DNA of 21,639 nt from Gnetum montanum (taxonomy: Eukaryota > Streptophyta > Gnetopsida > Gnetales > Gnetaceae): NCBI GenBank assembly GCA_015680685.1, contig MNCI01025132.1, positions 835,601 to 857,239 of the forward strand, written 5' to 3'. The first letter of the stretch is position 1. Each line of letters begins with the position of its first letter. Below, in pieces: positions 7,957 to 18,126 of this stretch. The notes beneath the pieces were generated by a model, which searched no databases, was not told where the DNA came from, and worked only from the letters and a program-made list of their open reading frames with translations. Made by a program: the position numbers and the translations under genes.

Positions 7957-8868
7957 TGATGAACATCAAACTATCGCGTTGACGAGCCCCCATCAACAAG
8001 GCCCCATTTACGTGGTATTGCCTCATCGACGAGGCCCCATTTACATGGTGTTGCCCCGTCAATGCAGTCCTATTGCAAAACCTATAAATATGAGCTCCTA
8101 GGCTTGTTTATGGGCTTTGAAGTCATAATAGTAGCTAAACTCCTACAGTTTTTAAATTCAAAAGTTAGAATATTTTCCCAAGTGCACATAGTAGGAGTCA
8201 TTGAGTGTATGAATCTTTACTCGAGCACTGTTGTACTTGAGCACAACAGTGTATACGGTAATAAAGACAAGCTTATTGATAAACCTTGCAGCAGCATTCT
8301 AGATAGTTTAAATGTTTCATTCATGCATTTAATGATTTTAGTTATTTATTCAATTTCTCTTAGTAATTAAGCTAATTAAGTGATTAACTAAGATAAGCTA
8401 AATATGTTAAATACATAAGTACAACCGCTTTAAGCATAAACACGCATTCACTTGGTACTCTCAACAACATTATTGCTTGGTGTGCCCAGTAGCGTAGTGC
8501 TCAATAACCTTGCAATGGATACATGGGTTCAAGATGTGTACAGAAACTGGGACCAGATGCTTATGTTAGGAGTAGTTAGAGATTAATTAAATAGTTAAAT
8601 TAAATTAGTTCTAAATTTACTTCATATCTCTCTTTAAGCACCAAAATCATAAAACATAAAATGATAAAAATCATATGCCTCAATTACACTTAACTATACC
8701 TTTGTGCATCACAAGTGTAATTGGGAAGACAGCAAACAACCATTAGGACAAGGTTCGCTTCCTAGAAGACTAGTGTACTGGAAACTAGAGAGTCCATGGA
8801 ATTCAATTGGATCACACGTGAACACTTTGTAATTTGTATGGTTGAACGTACCTCTTCACCTCTCATCA
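7957..8868 (+). repeat. 5' LTR of copy C (912 bp)
   Basis: It starts TGATGAA and ends CTCATCA one base before the PBS. U3 has two 24-bp direct repeats (7999-8022 and 8032-8055, AGGCCCCATTTACNTGGTNT). The TATA box TATAAATA is at 8083-8090. R contains a strong hairpin (8226-8251) and AATAAA (8260-8265). Parts after the TATA box align with LTR A, for example TTAGAATATTTTCCCAAGTG (8164-8183) with the A sequence near 2326-2343. The place of the consensus splice donor of LTR A reads GTACAGAAACTGGG here, so that donor is lost. Confidence 0.88.
7977..8090 (+). promoter_or_regulatory. U3 promoter of copy C: GAGGCCCCATT repeats and TATA box
   Basis: CGTTGACGAG (7977-7986) is followed by two copies of AGGCCCCATTTAC(G/A)TGG and then the TATA box at 8083-8090. 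The same words recur in the 3' region of the same element (CGTTGACAAG at 16701-16710; GAGGCCCCATTAATGTGG at 16739-16756), again just upstream of a TATA box. Confidence 0.65.
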
Positions 8869-8869
8869 T

Positions 8870-8888
8870 TGGCACCATTTCCAAGACC
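8870..8888 (+). promoter_or_regulatory. Degenerate primer-binding site, tRNA-Asp (copy C)
   Basis: TGGCACCATTTCCAAGACC starts one base after the LTR end. Compared with the copy B site TGGCGCCGTTGCCAGGGAC, four of the five differences in the first 19 bases are G-to-A and one is G-to-T. It is the same PBS in decay. Confidence 0.8.
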
Positions 8889-9018
8889 TCTCTTTTGTTG
8901 AAATGTAAGCTATTTAGGCTTAGTAAATATTATTAATATTGTTGTACAAACCCCAAGATCAACATCATTCTCAATTATATACTCACAAAAGCACACTGGT
9001 ATTTTATTTTTTTGCAAA

Positions 9019-11150
9019 ATGTCTTCTTCTTCTCACTGGTGTGACAATGTTAAACTGCCAATCCCTCAAGAGTACAAAGTGATATATAATCATCCAAATG
9101 AGTATGTGCTTGATTTCACCTTCATCCTACATGAGGATGAGAAACTATGATGGCGTGATATAGAAGGCAACATTGTAATGCCTCTCAATCGATCTGTGCC
9201 TGTGATGTTGCTTCAAACTCTTAAGAAGCCAAACATCCATGATCTTCAAGAAGAGTATCTTGTGCATGACTATGACTATAGGGACTACCATCCCACACAA
9301 GGTGGGTGAGATCAACACTATGAGAAGCATCATGAGTATGTGAAGGGGAAATAGTTTACTAATCCCTTGTTCTTGTTGAACCAAGACAACAATGAGGATC
9401 CTTCCTTAGGGGGCTCTCAACATGAAAATTCTTCATCTCTTGTTATTGGTGATGAGGGTTTGGCCCTAAATCTACGGTCCATAATTAACAATTCAAGTTC
9501 AAGAAAAGATGGTAGTCAAGGTAGGGGATCAAACACGCAGCACAATGATAAGAAAAATGACAAACGTGGCTGTGAAAACTAAAGGGAAATTGGCAAACAC
9601 CATGGTGGTGATAGTCCTTCTCTCTCTTTGTCCTCTTCATCTAAATCTCTTTCTTCTTCTTCTTCTGGTTCTAAAAGATGTCATAGAAGAAACAACCATG
9701 ATGGAGGTGAGTAGACGAGCAATAATACTAATCATCATGCCCACAATAATCAAAGGGGTCACAAAAGACATCATCAATGACAATGAAATAATGATGATGA
9801 TGAGCCTCTGTTGGTAACTCGAAACATGCTTAACATTGCAAAGGCAGCCAAGATTCCAACAAGGCATGTGAAAGATAGTTAGATCAAGTACTTAGATGTG
9901 AAAAATATCTCAAGATTTGAGCGGGGATATAACTCTAATCCACAAAACCATCTACAAGCCTTTCACGATGCCTACGCCTTACAAAACATTAAAATTGATT
10001 AGTAGAAACTCAAATGCTTTCCTAGGACACTCATCAAGGAAGCTGAAAGCTCATACCAGTCCAAAGCTAAAATCTATTCGTAGATGAAGTACAATGCTTA
10101 AACTATTCAATGATAAATACCAGTCATACTCCAAAGTGTCCAACCTAAGAAAGCAAATCCAAGGTTGGAAACAAGGAACACATGAGCCCTTGGATGTGGC
10201 CATGGGTAGATACCATTCTCTCTTACATCGATGCCATAGCCATGGTTATTCTCAAAGGAAACAACTCCACCACATCATAGATGGGCTCAATGTAGAAACT
10301 AGGAAAACTCTTAGGTTTTATGCCTAAGGGATATTTTTTGAACTAAGAGCTCATCATATACAAATGCTAATAGAGCAAGTAGCAGAAGAAGAATGTGAGT
10401 TGCAGAAAAAAAAAGTGTAGAAAAATATAGTAGGAACCCTTCCATAAGCAAAAGGAAGGTCTAATTTTATGACAAGGAGGAGTTACCACTTGATGAGGTG
10501 ATGAACAGAAAAGCCTTGTCCATCCACAAATTTTTTTATGATATTTTAGCAAAGGTTGATAAATTATGGGACTCTTTGGATGAGAAATTCCAAACTACTA
10601 TGAAGATTGCTGAAGAATATAAAGAGTAGAATAGTGATTACAACTACAGGAGGTGGAAAGAAGCTAAATGTGCCTACTAGAGAGGTAAGGGCAAAGCTAC
10701 TGTAGTGGAAGAAGTTGTGGAGACAGACTCTAATGATGATGTTGGGTGTGACATCTGTTAGTATGAACATCCTAAGATATGTCACCTTGTGGTGTTATAG
10801 TTACAAGAGTCTAAGATGTATGTGTTGATTCCTCAACTAGCATGGAGGTAAGCACCCATATGATTGGCTTATCCTCAAGGCAATCCATGGTAGTTCCACT
10901 AGCAACAAGAATCTTACTATCCAAGTGGAGATCCATCACAACCATATGAACAATATCAATAGCGGCACCAACCATAGTCATGGGGAATGCCACTGCCAAG
11001 ATAGCAATACCCTTATAGGCAACCAGATCCATACGGGTACTATGTTCAACAACTCGTCTCTCTATGAGGTTTTGCCAGCCATGCCTCATTCTAGCATCAC
11101 TATGATCCTCTAGAGTACCATCCAACTCATTTACCATTTACTCAAGAGGA
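9019..11150 (+). pseudogene. gag: gag (copy C), with stops and a frameshift
   Basis: The start at 9019 (MSSSSHWCDN) matches that of copy B. The N-terminal domain shows EYVLDFTFILHEDE and WRDIEGNIVMPLN, with a TGA just before the Trp. A Ser/Lys-rich basic stretch follows (about 9480-9700), then the capsid-like domain: IPTRHVKDS near 9855, NPQNHLQAFHDAYALQNI (about 9940-9990) and, after a frame change at about 10070-10093, LFNDKYQSYSKV, IQGWKQGTHEPLDVAMGRYH and GYSQRKQLHHIIDG. The B and C proteins align along their length. An acidic stretch (10700-10760) and a low-complexity proline- and glutamine-containing linker end the region. Gag forms the cytoplasmic particle; this copy cannot encode it intact. 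Confidence 0.85.
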
Positions 11151-11549
11151 ACACCCATATCCATACCACCCTTCTCATCTGTCTACACACATCCCTCCAC
11201 CCTCAACCTACTTACCTCCTACTCCATCCATGCAAGCCAAATTTCCTCCATAGCTACAACAACAAAATGCTACAAGGGTTGTACACTCACAACTGGTCTT
11301 CCAGTTGAGTGGTTCAAATAATTGATCTAGGAAATGATCCTTTTTCGACCCAAAAATCCTTCCAAACCCTCATAACCTAAAGCAATTGATTGCCCTATAT
11401 CTCCAACACTCTCATCCTCTACATCAAACACATTCAAGTACCTTTCAAACCAAATGCCACCTCAAAACTGCACTGTGTTGTTAACTCATGCTATTTCCAA
11501 TTGAATCAAGGTTGGCAACCTTACCACAAAGAGATCTAATCTAAGAATT
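11151..11549 (+). pseudogene. gag-protease linker (copy C)
   Basis: This stretch has no recognisable domain. The DNA is C- and A-rich with many CCA, CAA and CCT triplets, as in the proline-rich linker of copy B (3539-3745, minus; PPIAPLPPAP). It has stops in every frame. Confidence 0.5.
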
Positions 11550-11980
11550 CCTCTCATTTACTTACAGATCACTAGCATGAGTCATGCAAGGCTCTTCTTG
11601 ATTTTGGTTCTAGTATTAATTTCATCTCCCATGACATATACAAGGCCTGGAATGCATCACCTCTCAAGCAAGGCAACATCCGTTTGGAGTTGGTAGACCA
11701 GTCAATCACTATTCCTTTGGGATTAGTGGAGGACATTGTGACTACAATTTGTGGGCGGTCTTACCCTACCAATTTTTTAGTAATCAAGGCACAAAACTGC
11801 AAAGGTGACTTTCACATCATTATGGGAAGGGCTTGGTTAAGCATGGTTGATGCATGAATGGGCATAAGGGATCTCTCCTTGGAAATCTCCAAGGAGAATG
11901 AATTTGAACACCTAGAGAAGAAGTGTGTTCCATGCATTGTGTATAGTGAAAATGGATGTAATTGTGTGCAAAAAATCTAG
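11550..11980 (+). pseudogene. pro: Aspartic protease (retropepsin), copy C
   Basis: The catalytic motif reads LLDFGSSIN (Asp at 11600-11602), where the family usually has D-[ST]-G-[AS]. The Phe in place of Ser/Thr is likely damage. The second signature, IIMGRAWL (about 11818-11841), matches the hydrophobic-G-R-X-hydrophobic-L box of retropepsins. Between them lie DIYKAW and FLVIKAQNCKGDFH. One TGA interrupts the frame at about 11857 and the frame ends at TAG 11978-11980. The enzyme would cut the Gag-Pol polyprotein during particle maturation. Confidence 0.85.
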
Positions 11981-12470
11981 TCCACTAAGAGTACATTCAT
12001 TAAAGCATGCAATCAATGTGCACATGAAATAGATATCAAAAGGTGCATGTATGCTGCAGCCACAAAATAGGAGGGCACCTAATGGCTGATAACTGACTCT
12101 AAAAGTAGCACATTATGCATGGAACTAAGAGCCTGACATGTGCTTATGTCGAAAGCATGAATGAACTTGAGTAAGTTCATCACCAACTCTCTGATGATGA
12201 AGATGATAATACCTGTTGGGGAGAGTTGGCAATCCCTAATAATTTCAAGCAGGAGCCCCTAGAGTTAAAAAAAATCTACCAATCATCATGGAGTATGCAT
12301 TTTTAAACAATGGAAAGTGAGTTATAATCAATGCAAATATTGCTCCTAAATAAAAAGATAAGATGTTAAATGTGGTCAATAAATGGCCAACAACCTTTGC
12401 TTGATCATATCCTAAACTGACAAGAATCGATCCAAGGATATGCCAGCATCGTATCTACACTGACCCGGCC
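11981..12470 (+). pseudogene. Protease-RT spacer (copy C)
   Basis: This is the spacer between protease and RT. It holds the frame change from the protease frame to the RT frame. Fragments can be read, such as acidic DEDDN near 12195, but no domain is recognised. A Lys/Asn-rich stretch near 12260-12370 is heavily damaged. Confidence 0.45.
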
Positions 12471-13770
12471 ATGAAGCCAAGAAGGCAACCATAAAGATGG
12501 TTGAATCCCAAATTGAAACAGATCATCAAGGAGGAAATAAAACAACTCCTAAAGGTGGGGTTCATCTATTCCATCACAAATAATGAGTGGGTTAGCCCAC
12601 TCATAATTGGGCCAAAGAAAGATGGCAACTGGCAGGTCTGCATCAACTTTAGGCTATTAAACATGGTAACATTTAAAGATCATTTCCCATTATCATTTGT
12701 GGACCAAGTGTTTGACACTATCTCCAAGCATTGTTATTATATCTTCTTGGATGGTTATAGTGGCTATAACCAGATCCAAATCACACTAGAGGATCAGGCC
12801 AAGACAACATTCATGAGTCCCTAGGGGACTTTTGCATATTATAAGATGTCATTTGGTCTATGCAATGCTCCTACAACATTTCAATGCTTGGTCCTTAGCC
12901 TTTTTCAACAACATATTGGTAGCAAGGTAGAAGTCTTTATGGATGACTTCTCTACCTATGGGGCTACATTTGAGCAAGCCCTGGATTACCTTGAGTAGGT
13001 ACTAAAAAGATTTGTTAAAAAAAACCTTAGGCTCAATTAGCAAAAAAGATATTTAATGGTCTAGGAAGGCATAGTATTGGGGCATAGAATTACTTAGGTA
13101 GGCATTAAGGTAGACCTAGAAAAGATAAGGGTCATCCAAGGAATCACACATCAACTAGAGACAGTCAAAGATGTCCAATCATTCCTTGGATACATTGGCT
13201 ACTACCGACAGTTTATAGAGAATTTCTCTAAGATCACAAAGCCATTGGTTGAACTTATAAAGAAAGATGCTTCATTTATCTAGACCAAGAAGTGTGAACA
13301 TGTATTCCAACTACTAAAGGAGAAACTTGTAGAAACTCCAATTCTATGGGTATCAAATTGGTCGAGACCATTTCATATAATGATGGATGCATCTAATTAT
13401 GCCTTGTAAGCCATGCATACATAGTTGGACAATAAGAAACATCCATATTACATCCACTATGCAAGTTGAATTATTGTGGATGCATAGTTAAATTACACCA
13501 CACCTAAAAAAGCATTGATGGAAATGGTGTATGCTCTCTAAAAGCTCAAGCACTATGTGCTTGGCTATAAGGTTTTTGTACACACAAATCATAGTGCCAT
13601 CTGCTTCCTAATTAACAAGCCAACAGTGAGCCCCCATATCATACAATGGCTTGTGATCTTGCAGAAATTTGATCTCACAATGGTAGATCAGAAAGGGACC
13701 AAGAATGTGGTCATTGACCATCTCTCTTGGTTAAGATGGGATAACAAAGAGGAGGATAGTTCCAGATGAA
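12471..13770 (+). pseudogene. pol: Reverse transcriptase and RNase H (copy C)
   Basis: RT blocks appear in order in one frame: KEEIKQLLKVGFI; WVSPLIIGPKKDGNWQVCIN; FPLSFVDQVFD; FLDGYSGYNQIQI (first catalytic Asp); FAYYKMSFGLCNAPTTFQ; the active site FMDDF (12936-12950); LGHRIT; and QSFLGYIGYYRQFIENFSKI. FMDD is typical of the Athila group, where most Gypsy elements have YVDD or YIDD. RNase H follows with MMDASNYAL (about 13383-13409) and KALMEMVYAL. It ends with VHTNHSAICFLINK and KGTKNVVIDHLSWL. In-frame TAG and TAA codons occur about every 60-100 bases in parts. The enzyme would copy element RNA into DNA and remove the RNA strand; this copy is inactive. Confidence 0.93.
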
Positions 13771-15161
13771 CTCCTCTTTATAGGAGCAATAAATAACCAA
13801 GTGCCCCCTGAACCAAAATGGCATGATAGCATCCTCACTTACCTTCTCACTCAAGAGATGCCACAAGATCTGGACCACTAAAAGAAATAATAGTTTCTTC
13901 ACTAGGCAAAGTACTTCATGAAAATCAACAAACACCTTTACAAGATGTGTGCTGATGGCCTGGTTCGTTGGTATGTCCTTGATGTGGATCAATTGTGCAT
14001 TCTCCAAGATGCTCATAAAGGTCCTCGTGAAGGTCACTATGTAGAGAGACACACGGCCATAAAAATCTTGATGGTAGGATATTGTTGACCTACAATTTTC
14101 AAGTATGCTCACTAATTTGTTTGATCTTGTGAATGCTATCAAAGAGATGGTGGGATGACTACATGAATGAAGGGTCCTTAATAGTGGATTCAACCACTAG
14201 AACCTTTTAACATATGGGGCAAAGACTTCATGGGTCCTATCACACCCATGTCTAATGAAAAGGCATACATCATCATAGTAGTCAACTACTATACCAAATG
14301 GGTGGAAGCAATAGCCATCACATATTGTACATCATCCATGACTACTAAATTTGTACAACAACATATTGTAAATAGGTGTGGGGTGTCATGTGCACTAATG
14401 TTTGACAATGGAACCCATTTTATAGGTGCCACCTTTCAAAAATTAATGCAACGCTTCGGAATTAAACATAAATTAACAACACCCTATCACCCCTAAGCCA
14501 ACGGCCAAGTAGAAGTCACAAATAGGAAGATCACAAAGATTCTAATAGGAACTATTAGCAAATATAGAAGAGACTAGAGCACAAAACTCAACAATGTCCT
14601 TTGGGCCTACTACTCAACATGGAAACTTCCTATTGGCTACTCTCCCAATGAGTTGGTGTACAGAAAACTTCCAATACTTCCAATCTGAGCTCTTCACACT
14701 TTCAATAGCCTATGACTTGGACCTTGACTTGAGCCTAACATAAAGAGAAAGATTGATCAACTTGAATGTGCTAGATGAGAACCTATTAGTCGCCCTATCT
14801 TTGAATGAAGTGTATAGGGCATTCAACAAACAATGACATGACCTTAGAATATGGAGTGAAATTTCAACCTAGAGATAAGGTTCTCTACTAGAACCCCACA
14901 CACGTATCCCAGAAAACAAAGTTCCAAATGTTGTGGGAGGGATCTTATATAATCGACAAAACCTTTCCTTCTGGGACCATGATCATATATAAACCTGAGA
15001 GCCTAGACAAAAAGTAATTGGTCAACATCCAACATATAAAGCTTTTCCATGAGCCCAAGCAAACCAATGCAACAGCTACCTCAATGAATGAACAACCACG
15101 CTTAATTTTTTGGATTTCCCCCTTCCAACTCAATCATGAGAGAGATAGCCATACATGCTAA
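13771..15161 (+). pseudogene. pol: Integrase and pol C-terminus (copy C)
   Basis: The zinc-binding domain is partly kept: GHYVERH (about 14032-14052) gives the two His, and CECYQRDG (about 14126-14149) gives one Cys, with Tyr where the second zinc Cys is expected. The catalytic core has Asp at 14224-14226 (KDFMGP), Asp at 14404-14406 (FDNGTHF) and Glu at 14512-14514 (GQVEVTNRK). The spacing is D-59-D-35-E, exactly the DD(35)E pattern. The C-terminal domain shows TKFQMLWEGSYII and GTMIIYKPESL (about 14907-15009). The frame ends ISPFQLNHERDSHTC with TAA at 15159-15161, matching copy A. Stops are frequent after 14560 and a frame change lies before the C-terminal part. It would insert the DNA copy into chromosomes. 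Confidence 0.92.
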
Positions 15162-15186
15162 TCATCCATATGGCTTCTTAGTTTTT

Positions 15187-15360
15187 GTATTTTTTGATTT
15201 CCACGTTTTTGATTTTGTAAGCTATTTATTTTACACCTTTTTGAATTTCAAACTTTTTCTTATTTTTTACACCATTTTTTGTTTTACACCATCGTTAGTA
15301 CATTTGAATCTTTCTTAGATATTTTACACTTTCTTATATATTTTACTTTGTTTTTTTTAG
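15187..15360 (+). repeat. T-rich TTTTACACC repeat region (copy C)
   Basis: This tract has degenerate units of TTTTTTACACC or close variants, the counterpart of 243-354 in copy A and at the same distance from the pol stop. No coding content is convincing. Confidence 0.65.
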
Positions 15361-16700
15361 TGTGATTTTCAAATTTTTGCTAATAAACATGTTTTATGCC
15401 AATAAGACACAGTGGTGTTGTAGCTGCTACTAATGGTGGTTTTTGCTTTATGTTTTGTTTGCTAATGTCTGGTTTCTATTTTTGAATTGTTGTACCAATG
15501 GCTCAATCATGGTTTCTTTTTCATGGAACAAGTAATGAGTCCACAACATCCACCCATCTACAAACTCTTCATTTTCCTTGTTTTGGAAGTTTGAGGTCCC
15601 TTTCATTAATAAACTTTTAATAAATTTGTAACCTTGGTAGTTTCTAGAATTGGAAAGGATTTAAAGGTTTCTATAGGCTATGACTTTAAGGGGACTCAAT
15701 ACTCTTTGTACTCTTCTACTTACTTGGGTTCTTGAGTGTTTTCCTAGACTTCTTATCATTACATGCCAACCAATAAAAGGAAGTCAAATAAAGTCTTTAC
15801 ATGATTTGGTTTCCACCCAAAAATAAAAGAAACAAAAAAAAAAACATGATGGGAATTCAAAGCACATCCCTTAGAAAAATAAACAGGCTACAAGCACTGG
15901 TTTTGGAACTAGAAAGATATGTTACCCATGCCTAAAGGTCCCCTCTAAATAAGGCCCTCTCTCACTTTCTACTTCTCTTTTCTTCCCTTTATGGAATGAT
16001 GGTTGTTTTGTCGGAGCACTCTTGTGTCTTGAGGGGGTGGATCAGTCTTGGAGTGATGATGCAAAGTCACTAAAAGAGATTGGTTTTGGTCTAGACTAAG
16101 GATGGATCTTTTCTGGTCATTTTAAACATAAACTCCACAAAGCGCTTCTTATGACCTTAGTTTGAAATTCCATTCCACCTTCTCCATCATTCATCTATGT
16201 TTTCTAATACTCACCTCACTACCAATGTCCATGTTCTGATTCTGTGTCTTGGTATGATGTATTTAAATTCTTAGGTAGAATCTTCTGGGCTTTGGTCCTT
16301 AACTTCCATCGACCATTAATAACCTATGGGGCCCATGGACTCCTTAAGCTGAGGTTATGCAAGGGCAAACAAGGCATGTGCCTACTATGGGGAGGACCCA
16401 CTTGCATATCTCTTGGTTGGGTTTGTTAAGTACCTTATCCTTAGACATTTTTGCAATTAGAATCTTTTGTACATCCATCTTCTGCATCAAACCATGTGCT
16501 CCTTTACATATTTTATTCAATAAAAGCATTCTTAGTCAAATTTTTCAATTTTTGAGCTTTTAAAGATCCTCTTCAATGATTTCACCATATTCTTGGCTTT
16601 TTTGTGATTACATGAACCCCAATTTCATTGAAAAATTTCTTATGTTTTTTGAGATATTCAAATTTCAAATTTTTTCCTATGGGCTCTATATACAAGTTCT
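15361..16700 (+). other. Non-coding 3' region of copy C
   Basis: No gene is seen. It aligns in patches with copy A 407-1450, for example GGGAATTCAAAGCACATCCC near 15851 with GAGAATTCAAAGCACACCCC near 877, and CTACAAGCACTGGTTTTGGA near 15889. The exact 14-mer TGGGGAGGACCCAC occurs at 16388-16401, preceded by a shared TGCAAGGGCA-type stretch. Short plus-strand frames here do not align between copies at protein level and I leave them out. Confidence 0.6.
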
Positions 16701-16776
16701 CGTTGACAAGGCAAACCTATATACAAGACCCCGTATATGAGGCCCCATTAATGTGGCAGAAAAAAACTATATATAT
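16701..16776 (+). promoter_or_regulatory. Internal promoter-like block in the 3' region (copy C)
   Basis: CGTTGACAAG (16701-16710) and GAGGCCCCATTAATGTGG (16739-16756) are followed by CTATATATATACATGACCCC, with the TATA core at 16769-16776. The first two words match the U3 repeats of this element's own LTR (7977-7986 and 8031-8048) with 1 and 3 mismatches. The TATA neighbourhood matches copy D (CTATATATATGTGACCCC, minus). It lies about 450 bases before the 3' ORF start at 17228. A separate promoter for that ORF is the simplest reading; it is unproven. Confidence 0.45.
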
Positions 16777-16789
16777 ACATGACCCCACT

Positions 16790-17196
16790 TTTAAATTTTT
16801 ACATTTTCTTACAAACGCCAAAGGAGGTTTTCAAATTTTCAGAGCCAAGAACCTTCCAGAGCCCATTACTTCCTACCTGTTTATCCAAATCACTCAATTC
16901 TTTAACCCTACAACTACCGAAGGTAAGCTCTTCATCATGGGAGCCACAAATTTACCATTTTTGATAGAAAAGTTTTCACAAATTTTCTAATTTCCACAAA
17001 GGTTTAATTCAAAAATTAACTATTGAACACTAAATTATAAGAGTTAAACCTTTCCAACAAGCTTTGGTGACATTTACGATAAATAATTAATAAATAAAAT
17101 AATAATAAATAATCAATTTTTCATGGTCCAACATGAGCCAAAGTATAACTAACTAATGAGAGAAGGTATTCAAAAATTTAAAGTTACACATTATAT
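16790..17196 (+). other. AT-rich leader or intron-like stretch before the 3' ORF (copy C)
   Basis: It is AT-rich, with a run of AATAATAAATAA at about 17080-17115, and no coding signal. If the TATA box at 16769 is used, this would be the 5' leader of a 3' ORF transcript, and the acceptor at its end implies that part of it may be spliced out. Confidence 0.35.
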
Positions 17197-17230
17197 CTAC
17201 TAATCCATGGATGTGTTGTGACCGCAAATG
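17197..17230 (+). promoter_or_regulatory. Decayed branch point and 3' splice site before the 3' ORF (copy C)
   Basis: CTACTAAT (17197-17204), a GTGTTGTG stretch and CCGCAA/ATGG align with TGCAG/ATGG in copies A and D. The terminal G of the AG is A here, so the acceptor is broken in this copy. Confidence 0.45.
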
Positions 17231-18126
17231 GAACCAAAAGGAAAGCACAAATAAGAAGTAGGACCATCTCAATCAAGGCCGAAATGACCTAGAATGGGAA
17301 GGGGCCAAGAATAGGCCTAGGAAGAACTACTTGCAACCCATACCACAGGTCCTCTTAGAAAAGAGGTAGAGGTGAAATCTATCCAATAGATCCCAAAACC
17401 AACAGCAATAACAAAACACTTCCATCAAGATGATGCACCAACACAACCAACAAATCTTGAAGTGACACTAACAAAGGCTTGCCTAAATCAGATCAAATAA
17501 AGAAAGGTCCAAAAAATGATGTTGCAAGAGTTAAACTTTCGCCCTTTCTTGAAGCAAGCCCCAAAAGAAGCACAGAACTAACTGAAGGACTCTCCCATGT
17601 GGCCAATCATCACTTCCACCAGGGAGTGGTACATGGGAGAGACATTTTTATTCTGGAAAAACAGGTAGCCTAGATCAATAGTAAAAATCAAGGACATCTT
17701 AGTATCCTACTTAGCATAGGCCATTGCTGCAGTGCTTGGGTTGCCAGAAATAGGGGCAAGCCTTACTAAGATCCCAATGCAGGTGAATCCCAGTATCAAG
17801 AAAGAATGGATGCAACAGTGCTATTGTGTTGACCACAAGGAGTTTGGCAGTCTCACACTAGTAGAGAGGATCCATTATAAAATTGTGACCTTCCACCTCA
17901 ATCCCATGGTGAGGTTAAGTAAAATCAATACCTTCTCTACCCAAGCATGCACCACTCTAAGTGGAAGATTCCCTATTAACCTTCCACAATTGATCTATCT
18001 AGAGATGGAGAAGTGATTTAAAGAAAATGAACATGGAAGGAAGGCATTCTCCTTCCCATCCCTCATCAGGAAACTTTGTCCGAGGGGAGGACTAGTCTAT
18101 TACACTAATGAAACTATCAAGACTAT
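17228..18126 (+). pseudogene. 3' ORF in the env position (copy C), truncated by insertion of copy D
   Basis: A single frame runs from ATG 17228 to the LTR D junction (299 codons) with about ten stops and no needed frameshift. Near the start PSQSRPK and PRMGRG form a basic, low-complexity segment. The middle part LKDSPMWPI, WYMGET and AAVLGLPEIG aligns with copy D (LKGSPLWPI, WYLGET, LEVLNLSNIG). Downstream come CVDHKEFGSLTLVERI, FHLNPMVRLSKINTFST and LSGRFPINLPQLIYLEM. That last part has the shape of a domain common in plant mobile-element ORFs (annotated as putative plant transposon protein), by my recollection. No signal peptide or membrane segment is visible, so it does not look like an envelope. 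Function unknown. Confidence 0.7.

Larger units (their letters stand above)
7957..18126 (+). mobile_element. Copy C: nearly full-length Athila-type element, interrupted by copy D
   Basis: This is the most complete element, with 5' LTR (7957-8868), PBS, gag, protease, RT/RNase H, integrase, long 3' region and 3' ORF in the expected order for Ty3/Gypsy. The 3' ORF is cut at 18126, where the terminal bases of LTR D begin. The left target-site flank is CCTAT (7952-7956). The rest of the 3' ORF, the polypurine tract and the 3' LTR should lie beyond the right edge, on the far side of D. Coding frames carry dozens of stops and at least three frame changes, so it cannot move on its own. Confidence 0.9.

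Noticed and set aside
7957-7968. The palindrome TGATGAACATCA read as the junction of two LTR ends
   Set aside because: Using CATCA as the outer end of LTR B would make the two LTRs overlap and would make LTR B almost 2 kb long. The start of LTR C alone explains the site.
8062-8370. A 102-codon frame inside LTR C
   Set aside because: It covers the TATA box, hairpin and poly(A) signal of the LTR. The aligned region of LTR A does not keep the frame.
13711-14193. A 160-codon open frame on the minus strand
   Set aside because: It is antisense to the integrase zinc-binding region of copy C. The plus strand has clear family motifs; the minus frame has none.
16628-16990. A 120-codon open frame on the plus strand in the 3' region of C
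   Set aside because: It runs through the TATA and GAGGCCCC block and an AT-rich leader, has low-complexity content, and has no counterpart in copies A or D.
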